Shown here in pieces: positions 50,890-60,801 of a stretch of 64,000 nt of DNA. This stretch comes from Aquatica leii (Eukaryota > Arthropoda > Insecta > Coleoptera > Lampyridae). Below the pieces are notes generated by a model that worked only from the letters and a program-made list of their open reading frames with translations, was not told where the DNA came from and searched no databases. Within the stretch, counting starts at the first letter, position 1; the number at the start of each line of letters is the position of its first letter. Position numbers and translations under genes: made by a program. Location: positions 27,218,354-27,282,353 of the forward strand of contig CM069432.1 in NCBI GenBank assembly GCA_035610365.1, given 5' to 3'.

Positions 50890-52015
50890 AGACATCGTAA
50901 ATAAATTTTAAAGATGTCAAGCCAAGATTTTGAAGACATCTTGCAGACATCTCATTACGTCTTTAGATATCTTTAAGACATACTGAAGACGTCGAATGTT
51001 ACTAACTCTTGAAGACATCTTACTTAGACATCTTTAAGATGAAGAACCCGTTTAGAACAGAAAATATTTTGGTTAAAAGTGCACATGCAATAAAACACTA
51101 AATATAAAACACTTTTTTATTATAAATTATAAATTAATAGTCATTGGACAACTTTTCTACCCTCCGCACTAATTTATAGTTTTCTATATTATCATACGTG
51201 GTATTTTTACCACAGGATGGCGTTCCAAAACATTTTAAACTTTTTTTATTGTACGTCATACTTTTTTTTCATTAGAGAACTTCTATTGGAGATTCTTTAT
51301 ACAATATCAAATTACATTTTAGCTGACAAGTAAATCAGAGAAAATAATTTGATTTTATATTATTTTTATATTTTACTTACGAAACTTTGAAATATTTAAT
51401 TTACAAAACGGCCTCTTGGCCTTTCTTCCCATCCAGCTGTAACTGAGAGTATAATAATTTGTACCATTATGAAGTTCAGCGTCCTTTTAATTATATCATA
51501 ACTAGATGATCCTCCTAGTTTGAATAACTCAGTAACCTAAAAAGAAGAAAAAACAAATCGTTTATTTTAAATTTCAAGCATCAAGAAATTAACTGTGTAT
51601 GTTAGATTATTTTACTCTTTGTAGCAATCATCTTTTATTCTTATTTAAATATATTTACTATAGGCGTGAAGGTGAATATCAACTTACAGCATTTTTAAAA
51701 GCATTTTCATTATCAAGTATTTTTTATTAATTCTAAAATTTCAGCCGCAGCAGTGCCAACACTAAATTCTAAAAATGTTTGTAGTGCCTCTTAAAAACAC
51801 TTAAAATTCTATCTTGCCAAACGTTAAAATTTTTGATACAACTCTACCATTTCTAATTTCTTTTGAAGAAAATTAAAACAAATGTCTTTAAACCATCTTA
51901 AGTCAGACGTCTTTAAGATGCCTTACAGTAGATATCGTTAAGACGTCTTTTCTAGAGCCACAGACGTTCAGAAATGAAACGGGCATAAAACAGACGTTGT
52001 TGTGTGTTGTCCGGG
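50890..52015 (-). mobile_element. DUF4806-bearing element with short-motif repeats
   Basis: Left part (50917-51050) has repeated GAAGACATCTT/AAGACATCTT motifs; right part (51890-51960) has the inverse type (GTCTTTAAGATG, AAGACGTC). The right end is TGTGTGTTGTCCGGG, directly against the TA of the Tigger at 52016. Between lies a spliced minus-strand gene remnant with a DUF4806-like C-terminus. The left terminus was not pinned down, so the exact size is uncertain. Confidence 0.5.
51373..51800 (-). pseudogene. DUF4806-like C-terminal domain, two exons
   Basis: Exon to 51688 reads LQTFLEFSVGTAAAEILELI and, after a one-base shift, DNENAFKNA, ending at a GTAAGT donor. A 148-bp intron (51540-51687 region) follows, with acceptor TTCTTTTTAG at 51537. 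The next exon reads VTELFKLGGSSSYDIIK and, after another shift, YYTLSYSWMGRKAKRPFCKL, stop at 51373. The pattern (L.LIGG......RI......L...Y.W.G.K.K..F..L) is that of the DUF4806 domain, known from many insect proteins of unknown function. Two frameshifts make it a pseudogene. Confidence 0.6.
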
Positions 52016-52429
52016 TAATGAGGGAATCGCGGTCACCTAAAGGACATTGGTTATAAATCCCACAAATATGTAAATTTTAAAGGTTGTATGTGCTAGAAAT
52101 AGTCAATCATAATTAGGCATTAACCACATGGGATCTGGAACCCCTCAATTAAATATTTTCTTTACAAAAAAAAGATAAATGTTACATCGACTGCTATTAC
52201 CCCATGAGTCGGATAATGGCGGTCAGGGATGAGAGGTAATAACGGTCATACACTGGAAATAAAAACAGTCAATTGTGAATTTAAAAGAAGTACATTGTTT
52301 GCCATTATCTGTGACTCAGTTAATTAAATTGAATTTTGCCATATTTAAATTTCTCATACAGTGTAAGTTTACTCACAATATCTGATCAATAAGTAACATG
52401 ACTTATGTCATCCATTACAGGGAAAATAT

Positions 52430-53262
52430 AAATATTCCACAGGCCTCTGTAGGAACGCATAAACTTCACTAAAATTTCATTTTCACGAATCTCCATAACT
52501 TCAACAACAAACTCTTTCTTGGTCTTATTATTTGAAAGAGTTACAAGAACAAAATGTTTTCTTTCAGCTCCGTTTGCTTTTCTAATGTGAAACCTGTTTT
52601 TTAAGGATAATCGTTTTCATCCTCGCCGAGATGTAGAATAAGATGAATCATCACAAAGGGTCTTAGAATCAACATCGGAATCTGAAGATGATTCTTCAGA
52701 ATCTAAACGTTTATTCTTGAAATTACGTAAGACATTCTTAGATTTTCTCTCGGAGATTTTATATATTCTTCTCTTCACTCCCCCTTGTGGTTTTAGCTTT
52801 TGTTGACGTAACCATCTTTCTTTTTTATCTTCAAGTGCAGATTTCTCTGATGAATCTGTCAGTATTTTGGAATGCTACTTCTTTGTGACAACAGTGCTAG
52901 ATCCTGGAATCCTTAAAAGAAACGGAAGATATTTTCTGATTAGTCACAGTTATTTCGCTTGTTAACTGCTGTTGCTTCGGTCTGAGCAGGTTGCAACCTA
53001 AAATATCATCTTCGTTTCTAGTTTGTGAAAAATTATCCTCAGCCAATATTCCTTCATTTCCAGCGTCTAAAAAAAATCTTTATTCGAAAATATGTTGGGA
53101 TTCATTGAAAATTCCGACACTCCTTTTGAAATAACAGCAACGCTTGAATGTGCTTTATTAAATAATTCAGCAAGCTTATAAACAGTGATAAGTTCGCCAT
53201 GTTTGCTTTTCACTTGCAAATCACACTCTTTGTTGTAAACCCTTTTCAGAGGACCGTAACCC
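52430..53262 (-). pseudogene. Tigger 5 transposase, C-terminal part
   Basis: Minus strand: GYGPLKRVYNKECDLQVKSK (53240), ELITVYKLAELFNKAHSSVA and SKGVSEFSMNPNIFSNKDFF (to 53067) are the end of a pogo DDE domain. A charged tail with DSEESSSDSDVDSKTLCDDS (about 52690) and a terminal block KEFVVEVMEIRENEILVKFM (about 52480) follows. Several frameshifts. Confidence 0.8.
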
Positions 53263-53530
53263 ACACAGCACACTTATATCCTAATGATATCCTACTGATA
53301 TCCTACTGATATCTCATACTAGATATGCGTATATCCGAGGGATATCAATTTAATCGCCGACCAATATCCTATGAACATCTTGGGAAAAGCAGAATGACAC
53401 AGAATTGAATATCCTACAGACAACTAAGTCAGACATCTTACAGATATCAGAAATACGATGGCCTAGAGATATCCGAAATAAGATGACCTAGGGATATCCG
53501 AAATAAGATGACCTCGAGATATACTATATT
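53262..53530. repeat. GATATCC-motif repeat block inside Tigger 5
   Basis: Begins ACCCACACAGCACAC, then many copies of GATATCCTACT, GGATATCC and GATATCCGAAATAAGATGAC. It sits exactly where the transposase loses its catalytic core. The CACACAGCACAC end recalls the right end of the neighbouring DUF4806 element, so it may be a small non-autonomous relative. Confidence 0.6.
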
Positions 53531-53549
53531 TTACTTTTATTGCACAAAA

Positions 53550-53730
53550 TATTACAAAACTTTAAAAAACCCCATTTAAAAAGAAATGTGTGATGCAAAT
53601 TTAACGTCTCAGCATATTCAAAAACCAATTGGCGCAACAGCAAGTGAGTTAGCCCATAATACATATTTATCAATGTTTTGACATGGGCAGCTATTGCAGC
53701 TTCTTGAACTTTGGAGAAAACAGAACCCAT
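53550..53730 (-). pseudogene. Tigger 5 transposase, DNA-binding part
   Basis: Minus strand VFSKVQEAAIAAHVKTLINM then YYGLTHLLLRQLVFEYAETL and NLHHTF match the segment between the two DNA-binding domains of pogo transposases. The initial psq domain is not seen. Confidence 0.75.
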
Positions 53731-54220
53731 GCTGGGACCTCTCCTTGTCCTAGCTTCTTAAGTCTTTGTTGAAATGTGCTAAAAGGAATTCCATACTTGT
53801 TGTCTATTAAAAGATTCTGTAAATATCACTCCGACTGTCATTACCCGCTGACCGCAATTCCCTCATTCTCTCTTAAACCCATTTTGAAAAGCATGCAAGT
53901 GAGCATTACAATTATTGGACTATCCACAGACGAATTTGCCAGTAATCAAGACGAAAGATGCCTGGAAGATGCTATGAATTGTATCACCTATGAGGTTTAC
54001 GTAGAAAAAACAATGGTTCGTAAAAACGAACAGTACTCAGTGGCGTAGCAAAAAAAAGACAAGGGAGTCTATGATGCCCCAGGCGCCACTCACAGAAAGG
54101 CGCTGACCCCCAAGGTAAAAAAAATGTACGGAAAATTTTTCAGGGAAATCTATTTTAAATTATTGTAATATAATTATTTCGGTTTTTGATTTCTCTGATA
54201 TAACATCATTGAAGCTTCAA

Positions 54221-54613
54221 GATCATTCAAGATGATTCGAAGTAATTACCGAAATGTTCCTGAAGCAGATAACGTAAGAATATAAAAAGTATTCGAAGGA
54301 AGTTGGAGTCAGTTTTGGAATCGAGTCGGAAGCATTAAGAAGACTTGGTTGGTTTAAAAAAATAAAGTGCATGTGTGGGACTAAACAATAATATAACGTC
54401 GTGTAAATAAACGTGTTGTTAACATAAACAAATACCAGTTTTAGATAAATAAAAAGTACAGACATTAAATACCTAGTGATGGTAATACACAAATTGTTTT
54501 CATAAATATCGTTACGTTTTATTAGTGTTAGTTAAAAGTAGTTATATTTATCATATATAAATTACATACATGTAAATAGTTACGTTTAAATAAATGAATT
54601 TTAAAATTCGTTA
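54221..54613 (+). repeat. Gypsy 3 (family B) 5' LTR
   Basis: Shares AATGATTCGAGGTAATTACC-like sequence, GTCGTGTAAATAAACGTGTT and ACATAAACAAATACCAGTTT with the segment 57583-57788, as a 5' and 3' LTR would. It ends AAATTCGTTACA, followed by ATTGGTATCAAGGTG where a primer site is expected. The left boundary is uncertain (the repeat may begin at about 54221-54233). Confidence 0.6.
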
Positions 54614-55390
54614 CAATTGGTATCAAGGTGTAGCACAATCTTACGCTCCGTAATTTAATGTGTGTAAATAAATAAGTGATTATATGTGCTCGCGTGTGTT
54701 TCTACGATACTTTGTTGCAGTTTACAAGCATTTAATAATAAAGAATCGATAGTTATTAAAATTTAGTGTCTACAAAAATTGCTTTTTAAAAGTAACTGTA
54801 TGTTTTAATATATTTTTTTGTCACAGTTTATGCCGGTAAACATGGATGCAAAAACTACTTGAAATTCTCGAATAAATAAATGAAAATATGGAAGCAAATT
54901 TTAAAGAAATAGAGAAAAGTAACTTAGAGTTAACGGGCATAATGACCTCAGAAGATAACAAAATAAATTCGTCAGCAAACCGGTGAGAGCGTTCGAGTAA
55001 CTGATATTTTAAATAAGGATCTTGATAAGGACTTGCAGAAAAGCAGAATTTAACCACGTATTAAGCGAAGATAATACGCTCTTAATTAATCATAAATTAC
55101 AAATTATCAACCTTTAAAATGTAACGAAATAAAGCGTGAGATTAGCAACAACAGCAAATTCCAACACGTATAACTTAAATGAATCAAACACTACCGGATT
55201 TAGGAAAATTTCCTCAGGGCGTAACAATTTGTTTTCTTTAAGCGTTGGATAGATTTAAACGGTGTCTTCCACTACCAGCTTCCAACCGGTTTGGCGCCTT
55301 TTTAATCAGCACACCGAGAGCTGCGACCCACTCGCCGAATTATATCGAACTAGCCACTTGCTTTTGAGTTACGAAAAAAATTTTGTAACA
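54614..55390 (+). pseudogene. Gypsy 3 leader, gag start and an LTR-like scrap
   Basis: Around 54880-54970 the frame NENMEANFKEIEKSNLELTG looks like the coiled start of a gag protein. From about 55160 the sequence is non-coding and contains GGTTTGGCGCCTTTTTAATC and an end TTTTGTAACA (55390), resembling the LTR-like segment at 45340-45481. Reverse transcriptase begins right after, so most of gag and protease are lost. Confidence 0.45.
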
Positions 55391-57000
55391 GTTGTGCACC
55401 TACTATAGATTTGTACTCAGATTTGCCAATATTGCAAAACCTTTGACGAAATTAATTGAAGAAAGAGCAGAATGTAGATGAAACGAAGACTATGAAAACA
55501 CCTTCCATAAACTAAAACAAGCCCTAGTCACTTTACCGATTTTAAGTTATCCAAAAGAGATTGGTTTTAAATACCGATGCAAGTAATCTGGTCATAGGTG
55601 CAGTCCTTGCACAGGTGCAAGATGAACAAGAAAAAATCGTCGCGGATTTTAGCAAAGTTTTGTCCAGGTCAGAAAGGAATCACTGCGGGACTAAAATTTT
55701 ACTAAAAACGCATTGAAATGGCTATTGCAGTTTCGTAATCCGGAAGGACAAATGGCAAGATAGATCGTGAGATTGCAGGACTGCAGTCATTGTTCGCGAC
55801 TTGAAGAAAAGATTAAATGTCTCCGAAGAACTGCTATGGTTGATGAGGAGTGGGAACTTAAGCAGTTGTGTCGCGAACAAAAAAAGGATCCCGAAATAAG
55901 ATTACTAGCGAACTGGAAAGAAATGGCCGGCGACTAATCTGGAAAGAAGTGAGAGCTTCTGCTTCTAGGCGCAGTGAAACTCATTAGACTGAAAAACTGT
56001 CCTTTTAAGCAATCCCTAAAGAGTGTCGAGGGCACGGAAAATAGACTGCAGCAGGAAATGGTCCAGAAAAAAAAGCGCAAAGCACCATGAATCAGTATAA
56101 CTTAGAAGCCCTTTAGAGAGAGTAGCGATTGACATTGCAGAACCCTTCACAGAATCTGATTCGAGAAACAAATACATCTTGGTAGCGATGGATTATTTCA
56201 CAACATGGACGGAGGCTTACGCCGTACCAAATCAAGAAGTAGTTACAGTCACAGACGTTTTGGTAAAAGTTCTTCTGTCAGTTTGGAGTTCCGTCAGTAT
56301 TACATTCCTGTCAAGGCCGCATCTTTGAGTCAGGGCTGTTTCAAGAAGTTTACCGACTGTTGGGAATTAAGAAAACTAAGACGACGCCTATCCATCCTCA
56401 ATCTAATGGCAATGGTTGAACGGATGAATCGAACAATGGAAAAGTACTTAGCCAAAGTAGTGTCCGAACATCAAAGAGATTGGGATCAGTACTTCCACCT
56501 TTTTCTAATGGCATACTAATCATCCGTTAACGAAAGCACAGACCAAACACCATCCTGTGTCACACTCGGTCGGAAATACGACTGCCATGCGACCTCTAAT
56601 TTGGTTGAAGAAAATAAAATAATACCGGAAAAAGAAGTTGCTGGAGAAGACTACGTCAGCAAGCTGACCAAGAAACTAGACGAAGTACATGAGGCAGTCC
56701 GTAAAAACACAAATTGTCAGCGACAGAATGAAGACTAGATTTGACGTCAAGGCACAAAACGATAGGTTTCAACTGGGCAACATGTTGTGATTCTCAAAAA
56801 AGACGTGATTTGTCGCCAAAGCTGGGGAGGCAATGGGAACGCATTTATAAAGTTGTGCGTGCAGCGTCTGAATGACGTCATATATCGCATTCGAAAACCA
56901 AAACTGATCCACATCGATCGCCTAGCCCCGTTTGCTGGCGATAACATTACCCAAGACCAGGTCAAGTCGAAGGCATGGACTTCGATAAGTTTATGAGCAT
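55391..57000 (+). pseudogene. Gypsy 3 reverse transcriptase, RNase H and integrase
   Basis: Heavily decayed sister of the pol of Gypsy 1. Recognisable pieces: RFANIAKPLTKLIEERAE (55420), FHKLKQALVTLPILSYPKE (55503), LLQFRNPEGQMAR (55722), KYILVAMDYFTTWTEAYAVP (56172, integrase first Asp; DY intact), MVERMNRTMEKYLAKVVSEH and QRDWDQYFHLFLMAY (56410-56516, region of the catalytic Glu), then KLIHIDRLAPFAGDNITQDQ (56911), the usual end of the pol chain. Unlike Gypsy 1, the integrase C-terminal region is present. Many stops and shifts. Confidence 0.88.
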
Positions 57001-57706
57001 GTACGCAGGTTCTGAAAAAGCTTGGTTCGGAGTTACAACCGAGGAGCAACAAGACCTATTGCACATTGTGTGAGCGAAGATCTTTAGATGTCCAGAGAGG
57101 TTGCAGTCATGTTTAAGAAGTTCGGACGGCTAGATGAGCTACAAAGGCAAAGTCTAAATTACGTGGTTGACCGACGCTGCATTTTCTATCTGGTCACCAA
57201 GAAGTACTAATGTGAGAAGCCGTCATACGAAAATCTGTGACGAACATTCTGGAATCTCAAGAAAGAAATGAAGTTTCACAGCATACAAAATTGGCAGTAC
57301 TCAAACTTGGTTACGGTTTAGATCAACAGTTTGAAATATGTTGAAAGTCGTCTTCCAAGGAACAAACATTGAAGTGTTGACCTGCAGTTACTATCCAAGT
57401 AGAATATCGGGTCAGATGTCCATTGACTGCTACTTTTATGCTCAAGGAAGTTGCCGAAATAGACAAAGCTGCCGCTATCGCCACAACCCTTTTTATCGGT
57501 GCCGCGTCCAGTTTCCTGTTCTGGGACAGAACATTCTTAAGAAGGGGCCGATAAAACGCATAGGAGCTCTGAGATTATACAAAATGATTCGAGGTAATTA
57601 CCGGAATGTTCTCAAAACAGATAAAGTGAATTATAAAAGGTGTCCAAATCCAGTCAGAAGGCTAAACGAGTCGGAAGTCGGAGGTGTGAAGAGTCGGTCT
57701 AAATAA
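56977..57706 (+). pseudogene. Macro domain and CCCH zinc finger of Gypsy 3
   Basis: After integrase a frame reads MDFDKFMSMYAGSEKAWFGV and TTEEQQDL (56977-57060), then AHCVSEDL, a stop, and MSREVAVMFKK and FGRLDELQRQ (57063-57150). CIFYLVTKKY (about 57180) contains the lysine and GYGLDQ (about 57314) the aspartate that correspond to the catalytic pair of TARG1-type macro domains. The open frame 57338-57706 gives MLKVVFQGTNIEVLTCSYYP (end of the macro fold) and the finger CYFYAQGSCRNRQSCRYRH (C-x7-C-x5-C-x3-H), then FYRCRVQFPVLGQNILKKGP. Same order and spacing as in Gypsy 1, with independent damage. Here the linker between integrase and macro domain is kept. Confidence 0.85.
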
Positions 57707-57788
57707 ATAGTGTTTAACGTACGTGACTAGTGAAAATAAATAGAATGTCGTGTAAGTAAACGTGTTCTTAACATAAACAAATACCAGT
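57583..57788 (+). repeat. Gypsy 3 3' LTR, left part
   Basis: Matches the start of the LTR at 54221. It is cut at TTAA (57789) by a piggyBac, and the rest of the LTR was not found on the other side. The zinc-finger frame runs on into it up to 57706. Confidence 0.6.
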
Positions 57789-58640
57789 TTAACCCTTTCG
57801 CTAACGATTTTATTTATTTTGTACCTATATCCATATCTGTCATGATTTTTTGGCTCACTATGTTCGAAAAACATCACTTGTTGCTTACGTTTTCTGTAAG
57901 CGAGGTGGTGAGATATATATAGTCCCATGGTATTTTTTACTGAAAGGAAGATATTGCTTGAGACTTGAGTACCTTTTGAATTTAGACATTGATTCGTCAT
58001 TTTCGAACGTATACTTCAGGTAAGAAACCACCTTATCAATATAGTAAGTATTAGGAGCACCAGTCCCTTTTCTGGGCAATGGAAATACATCTTAGAGATT
58101 GTTGTTGATTGATAGTTGGGCGCGATTCCGCGATTGTAATTGCACTTTCGATAGTCTTATTTGTCAACGATTGTAAGTCATAACAAGCATAGTTCCTAAT
58201 AGAAACATAATTCCACCGAGATCTGTATTGGGGACATGAATCTTGTTTATGTTGATTTTCCTAAGTGTATCCAGTTGGACATTAGTACATTGAACAATAA
58301 ATATCATCAAACTACGTGGAAAAACTTGCAAAAATACTTCAAATTCATCCGATTGAAGACTAATTTTTCCATTGAGGATAGTACATGGCTTCGACTTTGT
58401 AACATTGAATCGAACAGGATTCCAAGAAGTCACTTCAGGGGTGGAATAGGCTCAACCTGTACTGATTCCTCGTCACAGTCGTCTTCAGAGCTTTAAGTGT
58501 CTTCGGAACTTTGGGTGCTGTCGGTGTCCGGTTTGAAGTTCCCATCCGATAATGCAAATAGGTCTTCGTCATCCCGATTTTTCCAGTATTTCTTTAGTTC
58601 GTCGACAGCGATAAGTCTTTTTCTGTTCATTTTATAAAAA
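57789..58640 (-). mobile_element. piggyBac-like relic at a TTAA site in the LTR
   Basis: TTAA (57789-57792) followed by CCCTTTCGCTAACG, a piggyBac-type end. The gene is on the minus strand. No second TTAA-flanked end was found; the right side is probably truncated by Gypsy 4, whose LTR begins at 58839. Confidence 0.75.
57885..58632 (-). pseudogene. piggyBac transposase, N-terminal half
   Basis: Minus strand: MNRKRLIAVDELKKYWKNRD (58632) with an acidic Ser-rich start, then TSWNPVRFNVTKSKPCTILN (58430), VFLQVFPRSLMIFIVQCTNV, HVPNTDLGGIMFLLGTMLVM and, further on, YYIDKVVSYLKYTFENDESM with MSKFKRYSSLKQYLPFSKK (57950-58045). These are the pre-catalytic and first catalytic region of PGBD4-like piggyBac proteins. 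An internal segment is missing at about 58085-58160 and the C-terminal half is gone. Confidence 0.8.
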
Positions 58641-58838
58641 AAATTATAGCTATAGAATGCCGATGGGATAAATGAATCCTATTATACGATACCACTGGGA
58701 CAAATAGCCCCAAGAATGTTTTCCGTAAAGATTACGTATCTATAATGCTTATACTTATTTTTTTGCTTATTGAGTATGCCCAACAATATATTCTACGTAC
58801 ATAACTAGTAGCACGCTCCGAAACATGATTACAGCCGT

Positions 58839-59049
58839 TGTTATAGCAAGTTATACTATGTCACTGGTACCCCTGGTACTTATGCAACTCTGAAAGCAAC
58901 CGTGTATGGAACCGGGCTGAGAAAATCAGTCTATGGCCAGTCTGCTGTATCCATCCTCGGTGGCAACACCTCGTTTGTTTGATGTTCAGTTTTAGTGACT
59001 ATAATATAAATATTGCTCTTCTTTAAGTTGTTTAACGATACTATAACAT
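58839..59049 (+). repeat. Gypsy 4 5' LTR
   Basis: Starts TGTTATAGCAAGTTATAC. It shares ACTTATGCAACTCTGAAAGC, TGGTACCCCTGG-like and TCGGTGGCAACACCTCGTTT blocks with the 3' LTR at 63197. Its end is placed before TCAGAAGTGGGATTCGC (59050), a leader motif found after the primer site in many arthropod Gypsy elements. Confidence 0.65.
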
Positions 59050-59194
59050 CAGAAGTGGGATTCGCTCGCGTTTGCCCTCAAGTACAATTTTGAACTAGTT
59101 TAATAAAACAAAAGTTAAACTAAAAAAGTTTAGTGTAACAATATTGCGGAATCACCGTTTAATGTTAGTGATGTAAATTGCGCAGAATCCGGAG

Positions 59195-59979
59195 TTGTGC
59201 CATCCCCTACAGCTACTGAAAACTTGGAGCCACCGCCATGGCTTACAACCCATGTTGATAGCCGTAGCAAATGTAAATAAAAAAATTTCTGCTGTGCCGT
59301 TTCCTGAACATTTTTATACTAAATTTGCTTTGCCGTCACTGGATCCTTTGGAAGTTGATCGAAGGGGTAGAGGATGTCGGTACTCAACTGGGTTGGGACG
59401 ACCGAAAACTTCTTGTTCATAGTTCTAGTTATTTAACTGGTTTTGCTTAACGCTGGTACAACACTGCAAAATGTAATTGGTCTGAGTTTAAAATTGCCAT
59501 TACAACAGCTTTTCCGCGTCGACGAAATTCCGGAGTGCTGTTAAAAGAAGCTGTCTTGTATACTTCTGGATCGAAAGCTACGTACGATGAATACGCTCGC
59601 CAAAAGATTGCTAAGTCAACAAGAATCCGACCGATCGTGGATTTGGCCCAATCATGTTATGATTGAGTGTGTATGCGATGGTATTCCAGATCCTACCGTG
59701 CAAACAGCCGTAATGAATAGTCGTACAAAAATTGACCAATTAACTGATTTATTAGCCGGTTTTCGACAAACGCGGAATTCGGACGGCAATATCTGTATGC
59801 GTACAGCCAGTAATGTGAACGATTCACGCCGTGTTCCGAATCATCGCAAATCGTGCTTTAAGTGTGAGTCTTTTGAACATTTACAAGCTAGCTGTCCTCG
59901 TAAAACTGTTTATAATAATAGTAGGGAGTTAATCAACCTTGCAAAAAGACATAGGAACGATGTTTTGTACCTTCTGTAA
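59195..59979 (+). pseudogene. Gypsy 4 gag with zinc knuckles
   Basis: Pieces read VPFPEHFYTKFALPSLDPLE (59300), WYNTAKCNWSEFKIAITTAF (59450-59510) and GSKATYDEYARQKIAK (capsid). The frame at 59587-59979 includes ECVCDGIPDPTVQTAVMNSR and a knuckle CFKCESFEHLQASC (C-x2-C-x4-H-x4-C). A second knuckle CTFCKKTNHNIDKC is in the next frame at 59970-60010. Three frameshifts. Confidence 0.85.
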
Positions 59980-60557
59980 GAAAACAAACCACAACATTGA
60001 CAAATGTTTTGCTCAGCAAAGACTTGAACAGTGCAACCAAAACTTAAATCTTTGTTCAGCAAAATTTGGGACTCACGATGACGTGATAGTAGGTGTAATA
60101 AAAGGTATCGCGGTAAATGTTTTAATAGACAAGGGGGCGCAAGTATCACTAATAACTACCAAACAAGACTCGCCTAACGGGATTAGGACGCAAGGTCGTT
60201 TTATCTACTACTGCTGCAACATTTTTTTTTGAACTTCCAGATGTGACGTTGGAAATACTTTTTCGAGTCGTTTCAAACGAAGCTTCTGCACGTGCCGTAG
60301 TCCTTGGAACTGATGTTTTAAATCGCCCTGGAATTGTTTATGAACGAAAGTTGGGAGTAATGCGATTAAGAGATGAAAACAACATGAACCGCCAAAATGT
60401 GGCCTCAAAGCTTGCGTCTAACCCACTAATTCTAGTAACCAAACTTACGGGTCGCGACCGTGAAGTGTTATTGAAAATGTTAGATAACTTTACAGATATT
60501 ATTACTAAAGGAAACGCAGTTAGTTCTGCAGGCGCGGCTCCAGCAGTTTATTTCTAG
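59939..60557 (+). pseudogene. Gypsy 4 protease and linker
   Basis: In the frame 59939-60232, GVIKGIAVNVLIDKGAQVSL is a retropepsin active-site region where the middle residue of D[ST]G is Lys (DKG), so the enzyme would be inactive. After a frameshift the frame 60243-60557 reads ARAVVLGTDVLNRPGIVYER and LTGRDREVLLKMLDNFTDII, the usual stretch between protease and reverse transcriptase. It ends in the MITE inserted at 60529. Confidence 0.75.
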
Positions 60558-60793
60558 GGGGACTCCAACAGTTTAAAGCGGTGAGGGGGGGGGGTGCTCA
60601 TCACATTTTTAATTAATGTATTTAATATGGCGTTAATACAAAATTGAATAACACTTCGTTATGCACCAAGCTTTTACTTGCAAGCGATCAAGCATCATAA
60701 ATTATACAACTATAAAAAAAAGCGAATGTATTACATACAAAGTGAGAAAAACTTCAGTATTCTTTTCAATGTCGGGGGGGGGGGCCGCGCCTG
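60529..60793. mobile_element. 265-bp hAT-type MITE with perfect 8-bp TSD
   Basis: Left end CAGGCGCGGCTCCAGCAG, right end inverted CAGGCGCGGCCCCC. Flanked by TAGTTCTG on both sides (60521-60528 and 60794-60801). Contains two G runs and AT-rich interior without coding. Removing it rejoins the Gypsy 4 pol sequence. Confidence 0.93.
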
Positions 60794-60801
60794 TAGTTCT
60801 G

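Larger units (their letters stand above)
52016..53873 (-). mobile_element. Tigger element 5, deleted, minus-strand gene
   Basis: After TA (52016) the left end reads ATGAGGGAATCGCGGTCACC; the right end, inverted, reads ATGAGGGAATTGCGGTCAGC (ends about 53867). 17 of 20 bases match. Inner copies of the motif occur at 52205-52245 (GATAATGGCGGTCAGGGATG). The gene is on the minus strand and lacks its catalytic core; a GATATC-rich repeat occupies the gap. Confidence 0.75.
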
